A stretch of 64,000 nucleotides of DNA, from contig NZ_CP128846.1 in NCBI RefSeq assembly GCF_030388665.1, forward strand, positions 7,412,001 through 7,476,000, written 5' to 3'. Under the pieces are notes generated by a model. That model did not search any database and had not been told where the DNA came from. It was given only the letters and a program-made list of their open reading frames with translations. The DNA is from Streptomyces flavofungini (GTDB lineage Bacteria > Actinomycetota > Actinomycetes > Streptomycetales > Streptomycetaceae). The translations under genes were made by a program, and so were the position numbers. Shown here piece after piece: positions 16,970 through 24,877 of the stretch; within the stretch, counting starts at the first letter, position 1, and each line of letters begins with the position of its first letter.

Positions 16970-19843
16970 TCAGCAGGTGCCGGCCGGGCGGGCCCGGGTC
17001 ACCAGGTCCGTGTGGCCGGTGGTGCCGTCGATCCACACCACGCGCCTGCCGGTGTCGGCGGCGTGGCCGGTCTGCTCGCCCCGGTTGCAGGAGACCCGCC
17101 CCAGGCCCTTGCCGTTCAGGTCGGTCTGCACCAGCTTGGTGAGGTTGCCGTTGCTCCAGCCCCGCTGGGGCTGCCACTGGGTGAGCGTGAGCGCCGACTC
17201 GGAGGCGTCCACGTTCCAGAAGTAGGAGTCCTCGGAGTCCTCGGGCACGATGTCGGTCAGTCCCGTGCCGTCGAGCTTCGCACGCCGCAGGCCCATGCGG
17301 TTGTCGTCGGCGATGTCGTCGACCAGCCAGTACAGGTACTTCCCGTTGATCGCCGGGGTGGCGATGCCGAGCTGCGCGCCCTTGGCGGGGACCAGCGTCT
17401 GCTTGCCCGTCCGTACGTCCGTGATCTCGGTGGAGACCTGCTGCCGCCCGTCCTTGTCGGTGTACACCTTGGCGTAGCCGAGCTTGTCGCCGTGGATCGT
17501 GGGCAGCGCGGTCACCACGTCGTAGCGGCCGCCGTCGACGAACACCGGCTCCCGGTCGCCGGGGCGCAGGTAGGCCACCCGCTGCTGGCCGTGCGGGCTC
17601 GACTCCTGCCAGGTGACGGTGCCGTTGGAGATCCGCACGCCTGCGACGGTGGTGCCCGCCGACCACAGCTTCTTCACCGGGCCGCCGGTCAGCGGCCGGG
17701 ACAGGACCTCCACGCTGGTCGGCCCGTACGCCACCCACACCGCGCGCTTGCCGTCGGTGTCCGGGTAGACGTGGTAGCGGCCGTCGTTGGGGCTGAGCAG
17801 CTTCGGCGTGCCGGTGCCGTCGGTGCGGCCCGCGTACACGGAGAAGGCCTCCTGGCCCTCGTCGTCGGACTTCGACGCGGCCCACCAGCCGCCGCCCGCG
17901 CCCGCGCCGGTGTTCGGCAGCCTGCCGCCGACGCGGGTGGCGTTCAGGTCGCCGAGGAGCTTCTCGGAGTCGGCGCCGATGGCCTTCTCCCAGCCCTTGG
18001 TGATGCCGTGCGCGTCGAACGAGCGCCGCACGGTGCGCAGTTCCCTGCCCTTGACGCCGAGGTCCTTGGCCGCGGCGACCACCGCGTTGCGGGCCTCGGT
18101 GAAGCCGTCGAGCGGCGTCAGGTACTCGGCGAGGGCCTTGTAGACGATCCTGTCGGCGAGGGTGGCGCCCAGGTCCTCACGGATGTCCCACAGCGCGCCG
18201 GAGACGATCGTGGAGTTGAGGTGCACGCCGCCGCTGTCGGTGCCGATGGTGACGCCGAGGAAGTCCTTCGCGGTGGTGCGGCCGTCGCCCAGGTCCCGCA
18301 GCGCGCAGTCAGCGGGGGACTGGGTGCGGCACAGGTCCTCACCGATGAGCCCGGCCTTCGGGTCGCCCATCGGCGTCTTCGAGGCGTTCACGTCGATGGC
18401 GTTGCCGAAGTAGTCGGCCACGGCCTCGTTCAGGGCGCCGGACTGGCCGACGTAGACCAGGCCCGCGGTGTGCTCGACGACGCCGTGCGTCATCTCGTGG
18501 CCGACCACGTCCAGGTCGGCGGAGAGCGGCTTGAACTCCTCGTCGCCGCCGCCGTAGACCATCTTCTGGCCGTCCCAGTAGGCGTTGACGAACGGGAAGC
18601 CGCCGTCGGTCACGCCCACCAGGGAGTTGATGGCCATGCCCTTGCCGTCGAGGCTGTTGCGGCCGTGCTTCTTCTTGTAGTACTCGTGCACCTGCCCGGC
18701 CGCCCAGTGCGCGTCGACCGCGCCCGAGTCGGTCGCCTCCTTGCCGAACCTCTTGGTCCTGGAGCCGAATTCGGTGATCCCCTGCGGCCAGGTGCCCGAC
18801 GCGTCGTTGGCGTCGACGCCCCGCGCGTCCCAGGTGGCCAGGGGGTTCTTGCTGCCGTTCCACTGGTGGCGGTAGTCGCGCAGCCGGTACGTGTCCGAGG
18901 CGGCGTCGTGCGCGACGTCGAGGCCGACCTTCTTGCCGTCGAGCCTGACGCCGCTGCCCTTGGCGCCGGGGAAGGAGCCTCCGGGGCCGTCGACCGTCTG
19001 GATCGCCGAGTACTGGAGCACGGGGAAGCCGGACGCGGCGTCGACGTACACCTGCTGCTTCACCGGGGCACCGGTCGCCGGGTCGCTGCCGGTGACGGTG
19101 ACGTGGTACGTCAGGAGGCCCTTGCCCTGGGGCAGGACGACCAGGCCGTGGGAGGCGCCCGAGAGGGCGGGGCCCTGCGCGTCGGCCTTGCCCTTGGCCT
19201 TGCTCCCGCCCTCGGAGCCCTTGGCCTTGCTCCCGCCCTCGGCCGTGCGGGACTTGGGCGACTTGGGGGACAGCTTGGTCAGGCTGCCCGTGCGGCCGTC
19301 CCCGGCTGCGGTCGCCGCCACGGCGCGCTCGACGGCCGTGCGCTCCGCGACCTCGGCCTTCGTGCCGACCGTGAGGCCGGTGAAGTACTTGCCGGAGGTG
19401 CCGGTGACGACCCGCTCGCCGTCCTTCTTCTCCATCCGCACCAGGTACTGACCGCCGAGGACCGGCACGCCCCGGTGCTTCTGCTGGAACCGCACGGTCT
19501 CGCTGTCGCCGTGCCGCAGTGTCTGATCGGCGCTCAGGTCCCGTCGCGGGTCCGGTATCCGGTAGCGGCCCTCCTCGGCCGCGAGGTGGCCGCGGGCCGC
19601 GTCGGCCGGGCTGCCCGCGTCCTTGGCCGCCTCCGCGATCCCGTCGACCAGGGCCGGAGTCGCCGTGCCCGTGCCGGGGACGACCTCGCCGGCGGGGCCC
19701 TCGGGAGCCGACGGGGCGGCCTGGGCCGCGGGGACCCCGGAGGCGAGCAGTGCCGCGGCGCCGAGCAGCGCCGCGCTCCCCGTCATCCGTGTCCGGGTTA
19801 TTCGTGCCTGTGCTGTCCGTGTCCGTCTGCGTGAGCTTCTCAA
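16970..19843 (-). CDS. Secreted M4 (thermolysin-like) metalloprotease with C-terminal propeller-like domain
   Basis: 957 residues from a TTG at 19843 preceded by GGAGGGGA (spacing 4-5); an ATG 33 bases upstream has no ribosome site. Signal peptide ends near AQAA (~40). An FTP/PepSY propeptide region (~100-300) contains a low-complexity insertion GGSKAKGSEGGSKAKG. The M4 catalytic domain has HEMTH (His449, Glu450, His453), the third zinc ligand Glu473 in NEAVADYFG, and GGVHLNS with the transition-state His region. After the M4 C-terminal domain (~650), residues ~665-957 are extra: repeated beta-type segments (YPDTDGKRAVWVAYG, DTGRRVVWIDG) like a TolB/WD40 propeller. Secreted, zinc-dependent; the divergent regulator at 20002 is a likely controller. 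Confidence 0.9.
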   Translation of the reverse strand: MRSSRRRTRTAQARITRTRMTGSAALLGAAALLASGVPAAQAAPSAPEGPAGEVVPGTGTATPALVDGIAEAAKDAGSPADAARGHLAAEEGRYRIPDPRRDLSADQTLRHGDSETVRFQQKHRGVPVLGGQYLVRMEKKDGERVVTGTSGKYFTGLTVGTKAEVAERTAVERAVAATAAGDGRTGSLTKLSPKSPKSRTAEGGSKAKGSEGGSKAKGKADAQGPALSGASHGLVVLPQGKGLLTYHVTVTGSDPATGAPVKQQVYVDAASGFPVLQYSAIQTVDGPGGSFPGAKGSGVRLDGKKVGLDVAHDAASDTYRLRDYRHQWNGSKNPLATWDARGVDANDASGTWPQGITEFGSRTKRFGKEATDSGAVDAHWAAGQVHEYYKKKHGRNSLDGKGMAINSLVGVTDGGFPFVNAYWDGQKMVYGGGDEEFKPLSADLDVVGHEMTHGVVEHTAGLVYVGQSGALNEAVADYFGNAIDVNASKTPMGDPKAGLIGEDLCRTQSPADCALRDLGDGRTTAKDFLGVTIGTDSGGVHLNSTIVSGALWDIREDLGATLADRIVYKALAEYLTPLDGFTEARNAVVAAAKDLGVKGRELRTVRRSFDAHGITKGWEKAIGADSEKLLGDLNATRVGGRLPNTGAGAGGGWWAASKSDDEGQEAFSVYAGRTDGTGTPKLLSPNDGRYHVYPDTDGKRAVWVAYGPTSVEVLSRPLTGGPVKKLWSAGTTVAGVRISNGTVTWQESSPHGQQRVAYLRPGDREPVFVDGGRYDVVTALPTIHGDKLGYAKVYTDKDGRQQVSTEITDVRTGKQTLVPAKGAQLGIATPAINGKYLYWLVDDIADDNRMGLRRAKLDGTGLTDIVPEDSEDSYFWNVDASESALTLTQWQPQRGWSNGNLTKLVQTDLNGKGLGRVSCNRGEQTGHAADTGRRVVWIDGTTGHTDLVTRARPAGTC

Positions 19844-20001
19844 GTTCCCCTCCACGCGCAGAAGTGAGCGCACCATGGACGTGCTGTGTACGTGCCGTGC
19901 TCATGCAAGTCGTTGCCCGTGTGTTGATCAAGGAATAACGACTGGTCACAAGTGGGGCCGCACACTTGTGTGCGCCGTGGGGCGGGGTGAGACTGCCCGA
20001 C
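19844..20001. promoter_or_regulatory. Divergent promoter region of M4 protease and TrmB-like regulator
   Basis: 158 bp. Contains an inverted repeat at 19947-19970 with 8-bp arms CACAAGTG and CACTTGTG separated by 8 bp, a good candidate operator for the regulator gene at 20002. The repeat is ~104 bp upstream of the protease start and 32 bp upstream of the regulator start. Confidence 0.5.
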
Positions 20002-21069
20002 ATGACCATGGGGAGCGGCAAGGGGAGCGCGCTGCGCGACCTGGGCCTGGGGGAGGCGGACGAGCGGGTCTACGGTGCGCTGCTGCGGCGGCGGGCGCCG
20101 GCGGCGCGTGACGCCGAGGAGTTGCGGCGGGAACTGGGGCTCACCCGGGGGGAGTTGGAGCGTGCGCTGTCGCGGCTGCGGGAGCACGGGTTCACGGTTC
20201 CGTACGCGGACCCCGGCGAGAGTCTGGACGCGGGCGGCTCCTGCGGCCGGGCCGCGCTGCCGCGTCCGGTGCCACCGGCGCCCGCAGTGCGGGCCCTGAT
20301 CCACCGAAGACAGGCGGAACTGCACGCCCAGGCAGCGGAGTTGGAGCGGCTGCGGCGCCAGGCCGACGAGATCGCCGAGCGCCTCGAACCCGCTCCGGCC
20401 CTCGCGCCCGGCGCGGTCGCGGCCGTCGAGGCGGTGAGCGGTCCCGGCGCCATCGTGCGGCACGTGGACCAACTGCTCGCCCGCGCCGAGAAGGAGGTGC
20501 TCATCCTCGACCGGCCGCCCTACCTCAACCCGTGGGCGGTCGCGGGCGCGGACCCCGGCACCGGCATCGCGGCCCTGCTCGAACGCGGGGTCGGCGTGCG
20601 GGTGGTGCTCGCCCGCGAGGGGCTCGCGCTCCCCGGCCGGACCCGGCTGCTCGGGCCGCTGGTCGACCGGGGGCTCGGGGTGCGGGTCGCGGCCGACGTG
20701 CCGACCAAGCTGATCGCGGTGGACGGCAGGGACGCGCTGCTGCCGCCCGCGGCCGGCGCCGACCCGGCCCGCACGGCCGTCGTCGTCCGCGACACGCTGC
20801 TCCAGCACGTCTTCCGGCCGCTCTTCGAGGCGCTGTGGGAGCGGGCGCTGCCGCTCGGCGGCGCCGGGCCGCGCCTTTCCGACGAGCACCGCGATCTGCT
20901 CGGCCTGCTGGCGGGCGGCTTCAAGGACGAGGCGATCGCGCGCCGTCTGGGCGTGCACGTGCACACCGCGCGCCGCCGCATCAGCCGCCTGCTCGACGAA
21001 CTGGGCGCCGACACCCGTTTCCAGGCCGGCGCCCAGGCCGCGTTGCGGGGCTGGCTCACGGGCCCCTAG
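20002..21069 (+). CDS. TrmB/LuxR-type helix-turn-helix transcriptional regulator
   Basis: 355 residues. N-terminal TrmB-like winged helix (~12-75: LGLGEADERVYGALL...LTRGELERALSRLREHGF), a coiled-coil helix (~105-140), a sensor-like middle domain resembling phospholipase-D-fold TrmB effector regions, and a C-terminal LuxR-type HTH (~288-350: SDEHRDLLGLLAGGFKDEAIARRLG..HTARRRISRLLDELG). Such double-HTH proteins are common in Streptomyces next to secreted hydrolase genes. Divergent from the M4 protease, which is the most likely target; no ligand is known. Start ATG at 20002 with GGGGTGAG at 19984-19991; an in-frame ATG at 20008 is an alternative. Confidence 0.82.
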   Translation: MTMGSGKGSALRDLGLGEADERVYGALLRRRAPAARDAEELRRELGLTRGELERALSRLREHGFTVPYADPGESLDAGGSCGRAALPRPVPPAPAVRALIHRRQAELHAQAAELERLRRQADEIAERLEPAPALAPGAVAAVEAVSGPGAIVRHVDQLLARAEKEVLILDRPPYLNPWAVAGADPGTGIAALLERGVGVRVVLAREGLALPGRTRLLGPLVDRGLGVRVAADVPTKLIAVDGRDALLPPAAGADPARTAVVVRDTLLQHVFRPLFEALWERALPLGGAGPRLSDEHRDLLGLLAGGFKDEAIARRLGVHVHTARRRISRLLDELGADTRFQAGAQAALRGWLTGP

Positions 21070-21097
21070 GGCCCGTGCGGTCCCGGAACGCGCGGTC

Positions 21098-21544
21098 TCA
21101 GAAGTTGAAGACCTTGCCCTGGCCCGCCGTCATCGCGCAGGGGTTGGCGAAGGTGTGCTCGTACGAGACGCGGCGGCCCTCCCAGACGCCCTGCGCCGTC
21201 ACCACGATCGGGTTCCACTCCTTGGTGCAGGCGATCGTCGTCGGCGCCTTGGTCACCTTGTCGAACTTGCCGCCGACGGCGCGCAGTTGGTCGCAGGCGC
21301 CGGGCGCGTCGGGGTGGCTGCCGACGCCGCCGGAGGAACAGCCGAGGGTCACGGCCCGCTGGATCGAGGCGTCGGCGGCCTTGGTGCCGTAGCCGACGGT
21401 GAGCACCAGCTCGGAGGGCGCGAAGCCACTCGCGGCGGCGGGCGCAGCGGTGGCCGCGGGCGCCGGAGCGGCGGTGGCCGCGGTGGCCAGACCGCCGAGC
21501 GCGAGCGCGGCGCCCAGCGCGATCCCCCCAGAGATGTACCGCAT
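21098..21544 (-). CDS. Subtilisin inhibitor-like (SSI family) secreted protease inhibitor
   Basis: 148 residues. Signal peptide with AxA sites around 25-38, then the ~110-residue SSI domain with four Cys (69, 84, 106, 136) forming the two conserved disulfides. The reactive loop is CTKEWNP; by alignment from memory with SSI (CPMVYDP) the P1 residue is Lys108, so trypsin-like proteases are the expected best targets, together with subtilisins. [14 protein letters not shown] and the C-terminal VFNF are typical. ATG at 21544 after AAGGGAG. Likely secreted to restrain exoproteases; the two streptogrisins encoded 10 kb away prefer hydrophobic P1 and so are poor matches. Confidence 0.93.
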   Translation of the reverse strand: MRYISGGIALGAALALGGLATAATAAPAPAATAAPAAASGFAPSELVLTVGYGTKAADASIQRAVTLGCSSGGVGSHPDAPGACDQLRAVGGKFDKVTKAPTTIACTKEWNPIVVTAQGVWEGRRVSYEHTFANPCAMTAGQGKVFNF

Positions 21545-22057
21545 TTCGAACACTCCCTTGCTTGTCGTTACGGATAACGAACGGAACGGACCGGAGTCTT
21601 GCTCAGGGAGGCGTCGAAAGCACATCCGTCGCTGACTTTCAGTCGTTGTTTGAAAACTGTGTGTAGTGGCGAGAGGTAACGGTTCCTCACGGTCGGTCGA
21701 GACGTCGTGCACCACGTGTGACCGGCGGGAAGGGGGAATCGTGGGGAAGTTCCCGGATGGGTGGAATCCGGGGCGAGGGTTCGGGGGAGTGGGGTGGGTC
21801 ACTCCGGCCGGGCGTTCCGGGGGTTGCGGGATTGGCCGGAACCGGAGCGTGGGGAAGATTTTGTGAATGCGTTCACAAGCTCGCAAGGGTCTTTGGACCT
21901 CTGGCGTTCGCGCAGGTGAGAGATCGTTTTCCGGAAGTGTTCGCGCTTCCCGCAGGACCTTCTCCCTCTCGGATCAGGGCTTTTTCGGAAGCTCCGGGTG
22001 GGGCTGCGGAGGTCGAATGGAGACGTCACCACAGGGTCGCGAGAAGGAGTGCCTGCC
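21545..22057. promoter_or_regulatory. 513-bp divergent region between inhibitor and adhE genes
   Basis: No gene. The left part (21545-21700) is AT-richer and should hold the inhibitor promoter. The Rex-type palindrome at 21861-21878 lies 180 bp before the adhE start. The remainder to the GAAGGAG ribosome site (22043-22049) is probably an untranslated leader. Confidence 0.6.
21861..21878. promoter_or_regulatory. Rex-type redox operator upstream of adhE
   Basis: TTGTGAATGCGTTCACAA: 7-bp perfect arms TTGTGAA/TTCACAA around TGCG. It fits the known Streptomyces Rex operator consensus TGTGAACnnnTTCACA-type sites very closely. Rex releases DNA when NADH/NAD+ rises, and adhE-type genes are classic targets, so NADH-responsive derepression of the downstream adhE is expected. 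The link is inferred from motif and position. Confidence 0.85.
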
Positions 22058-24724
22058 ATGGAGACCGCGGAGACACAGGCCAAGGAGATCCAGGCCGAGG
22101 AGACACAGGCCAAGGAGATGCAGGCCGAGGAGATGGTGGACGGACTGGTCCGCAGGGCGCTCGGCGCGCTGCGCCGGTTCGAGTCCTACGACCAGGAGCA
22201 GGTCGACCACATCGTCACGAAGGCCTCCCTCGCGGCGCTGAACGCGCACGGGGAGCTGGCCCGGCAGGCGGTCGAGGAGACCGGACGCGGCCTCTTCGAG
22301 GACAAGGCCGTCAAGAACCTCTTCGCGTGCGAGCACGTGGTGAACTCGATGCGCGGCCTGAGGACCGCGGGCGTCATCTCCCGCGACGAGCTGAACGGCA
22401 TCACCGAGATCGCCGAGCCGGTCGGCGTCGTCTGCGCGATGACCCCGGTCACCAACCCCACCTCCACCACCGTCTTCAAGGCCCTCATCGCCCTGAAGAC
22501 CCGCAACCCGATCGTCTTCGCCTTCCACCCGAGCGCCCAGAAGTGCTCCGCCGAGGCCGCCCGCGTCGTGCGGGACGCGGCGGTCGCGGCCGGGGCGCCG
22601 GAGGACTGCGTGCAGTGGATCGAGGATCCCTCGATGGCGGCCACCGGCTTCCTCATGAACCACGAGGGCGTCTCGACCATCCTCGCGACCGGCGGCAACG
22701 CGATGGTCCGCGCCGCCTACTCCTGCGGCAAGCCCGCGCTCGGCGTCGGCGCGGGCAACGTACCCGCGTACATCGCCCGCAGCGCCAAGCTGCGGCGCGC
22801 CGTGCACGACGTCGTGCTCTCCAAGGCCTTCGACAACGGCATGATCTGCGCCTCCGAGCAGGCGGTCGTTCTCGACGAGGAGGTGTACGACGAAGGGATC
22901 GCCGAATTCCAGCGGCTCGGCGCGTACGTCGTCTCGGCGGCCGAGAAGACCAAGCTGGAGGAGTTCGTCTTCGGCACCACGGCGTTCGCAGCGAACTGCG
23001 GGGGCGCGAAGCTGAATGCGGCCGTCGTCGGGAAGTCCGCGCACTGGATCGCCGAACAGGCCGGGTTCGAGGTGCCGGAGTCCACCCAGATCCTGCTCGC
23101 CGAGTGCGCGGAGGTCGGCGAGGGCGAGCCGCTGACCCGCGAGAAGCTCTCCCCCGTACTGGCCGCCCTGAAGGCGGGCTCGACCGAGCAGGGAATCGAA
23201 CTCGCGGCGCGAATGGTCGAGTTCGACGGCCTCGGGCACAGTGCCGCGATCCACACCGAGGACGAGGCGCTCGCCGAGGAGTTCGGCAGGCGCGTCAAGG
23301 CGGTCCGCGTCATCGTCAACGCGCCCTCGACCTTCGGCGGCATCGGCGACGTCTACAACGCCTTCCTGCCCTCGCTCACCCTCGGCTGCGGTTCGTACGG
23401 GCACAACTCGGTGTCGAACAACGTCTCCGCGGTCAACCTCGTCAACGTCAAGCGGATCGGACGGCGGAACACCAACATGCAGTGGTTCAAGGTCCCGCCG
23501 AAGATCTACTTCGAGCGCGACTCGCTGCGCTACCTGGGCGAGATGGACGGCATCGAGCGCGTCGCCATCGTGACCGACCGGACGATGTCGGAACTCGGCT
23601 TCGTACGCAAGGTCACCGACATCCTGGCCGCGCGCACGCAACCGGTCACCGTGCAGGTCATCGACGACGTCGAACCCAACCCGGAGCTCGCCACCGTGCG
23701 CGCGGGCGCCGCCCGGATGCGGGACTTCCGGCCGGACACGATCATCGGCCTCGGCGGCGGCTCGCCGATGGACGCGGCCAAGGTCATGTGGCTGATGTAC
23801 GAGCACCCGGAGGTCGAGTTCGCCGACACCAAGGAGAAGTTCTTCGACGTCAGGAAGCGGGCTTTCCGCTTCCCGGGCCTGGGGGAGAAGGCACGCATGA
23901 TCGCCGTCCCGACGACCTCGGGCACGGGCTCGGAGGTCACCCCCTTCGCCGTCATCTCCGACCCCGCGGCCGCGCAGAAGTACCCGCTCGCCGACTACGC
24001 CCTCACCCCGAGCGTGGCCATCGTCGACCCGGTCCTGCCGCTGCGGCTGCCCCCGGCCGTCACCGCCGACTCCGGCTTCGACGCCCTCACCCACGCCACC
24101 GAGGCGTACGTCTCCGTGTACGCCAACGACTACACCGACGGCCTCTGCCTCCAGGCCATCAAGCTGATCTTCGAGAACCTGGAGCGGTGCGTGGTGCGCG
24201 GCGCCGAGGACCCCGAGGCCCGCGAGAGGATGCACAACGCGTCGACCGTCGCGGGCATGGCCTTCGCCAACGCCTTCCTCGGCCTCGTGCACGCCATGGC
24301 GCACACCCTCGGCAACACCTTCCACGTCCCGCACGGCCGCACCAACGCGGTGCTGCTTCCGCATGTCATCCGGCACAACGGCACCGTGACCGGCAAGGCC
24401 ACGCCCTGGCCCAAGGCCGAGGTGTACCGGGCGCCGGAGCGGTTCCAGGAGATCGCCCGCGCGCTGGGCCTCGCGGCGGGCACCCCGGAGGAGGGCGTCG
24501 AGTCCTACGCCCGCGCCGTGGAGGACCTGCGCGCCCGGTGCGGGATCCCTGCCTCCTTCCAGGAGGCAGGGGTCGACGAGGCCGCCTTCATCGAGGCGCT
24601 GCCTCAGCAGGTGAGGAACGCGTACGCGGATCAGTGCGCGCCCGCGAATCCGCGGATGCCGATGCTCTCCGAACTGGAGCGGTTGATGCGGGCGGCGTAT
24701 TACGGAGTGGGGTCGGCCGCCTGA
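22058..24724 (+). CDS. adhE: Bifunctional acetaldehyde-CoA / iron-dependent alcohol dehydrogenase
   Basis: 888 residues. The N-terminal aldehyde dehydrogenase half (~25-460) has its catalytic Cys264 in NGMICASEQ and the NAD-binding ATGGNAMVRAAYS region. The C-terminal Fe-ADH half (~475-880) has GLGGGSPMDAAK, SGTGSEVTPF, DALTHATEAYVS and GLVHAMAHTLGN..HGRTNAVLLPH, which supply the iron-binding Asp/His set. It reduces acetyl-CoA to ethanol via acetaldehyde, consuming two NADH. Residues 6-25 are two near-identical 10-residue units (TQAKEIQAEE / TQAKEMQAEE) encoded by a 30-bp tandem duplication. Start ATG after GAAGGAG. Preceded by a Rex-type site; probably induced when respiration is limited. 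Confidence 0.95.
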   Translation: METAETQAKEIQAEETQAKEMQAEEMVDGLVRRALGALRRFESYDQEQVDHIVTKASLAALNAHGELARQAVEETGRGLFEDKAVKNLFACEHVVNSMRGLRTAGVISRDELNGITEIAEPVGVVCAMTPVTNPTSTTVFKALIALKTRNPIVFAFHPSAQKCSAEAARVVRDAAVAAGAPEDCVQWIEDPSMAATGFLMNHEGVSTILATGGNAMVRAAYSCGKPALGVGAGNVPAYIARSAKLRRAVHDVVLSKAFDNGMICASEQAVVLDEEVYDEGIAEFQRLGAYVVSAAEKTKLEEFVFGTTAFAANCGGAKLNAAVVGKSAHWIAEQAGFEVPESTQILLAECAEVGEGEPLTREKLSPVLAALKAGSTEQGIELAARMVEFDGLGHSAAIHTEDEALAEEFGRRVKAVRVIVNAPSTFGGIGDVYNAFLPSLTLGCGSYGHNSVSNNVSAVNLVNVKRIGRRNTNMQWFKVPPKIYFERDSLRYLGEMDGIERVAIVTDRTMSELGFVRKVTDILAARTQPVTVQVIDDVEPNPELATVRAGAARMRDFRPDTIIGLGGGSPMDAAKVMWLMYEHPEVEFADTKEKFFDVRKRAFRFPGLGEKARMIAVPTTSGTGSEVTPFAVISDPAAAQKYPLADYALTPSVAIVDPVLPLRLPPAVTADSGFDALTHATEAYVSVYANDYTDGLCLQAIKLIFENLERCVVRGAEDPEARERMHNASTVAGMAFANAFLGLVHAMAHTLGNTFHVPHGRTNAVLLPHVIRHNGTVTGKATPWPKAEVYRAPERFQEIARALGLAAGTPEEGVESYARAVEDLRARCGIPASFQEAGVDEAAFIEALPQQVRNAYADQCAPANPRMPMLSELERLMRAAYYGVGSAA
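22073..22132 (+). repeat. 30-bp tandem duplication inside adhE N-terminal codons
   Basis: Units 22073-22102 and 22103-22132 differ at one base (ATC versus ATG codon). In-frame, encoding a 10-residue charged helix repeat ahead of the catalytic domain. Confidence 0.85.
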
Positions 24725-24779
24725 GCCCTGTCCCTGGCTGCGGGCCGTCCGGTGCCTCTGCGTGCTGGGCGGCCCGCTG

Positions 24780-24827
24780 CCGTCTGCGGGCGTGAGGGGA
24801 GCGCGGTTCCCCCACGCCCGCAGACGG
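24780..24827. terminator. Bidirectional terminator between adhE and the ATPase gene
   Basis: Long stem: CCGTCTGCGGGCGTG pairs with CACGCCCGCAGACGG, continued by GGGGA/TCCCC with one bulge, around a 6-base loop. It lies between convergent genes. Confidence 0.9.
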
Positions 24828-24877
24828 GCCCCGCATCCCCTGCCCGTGGACGAGAAGCGGCGCCGTCGAGCGGTGCG

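Noticed and set aside
14724..17885. Very long open frame on the minus strand, opposite the ABC permease and ATPase genes
   Set aside because: Antisense shadow of well-supported genes; the product is Arg/Gly/Ala-rich without recognisable domains, as expected from high GC3 codons read on the opposite strand.
19844..19876. ATG at 19876 as start of the M4 protease
   Set aside because: No Shine-Dalgarno sequence; TTG at 19843 has GGAGGGGA at the right distance and gives a normal signal peptide.
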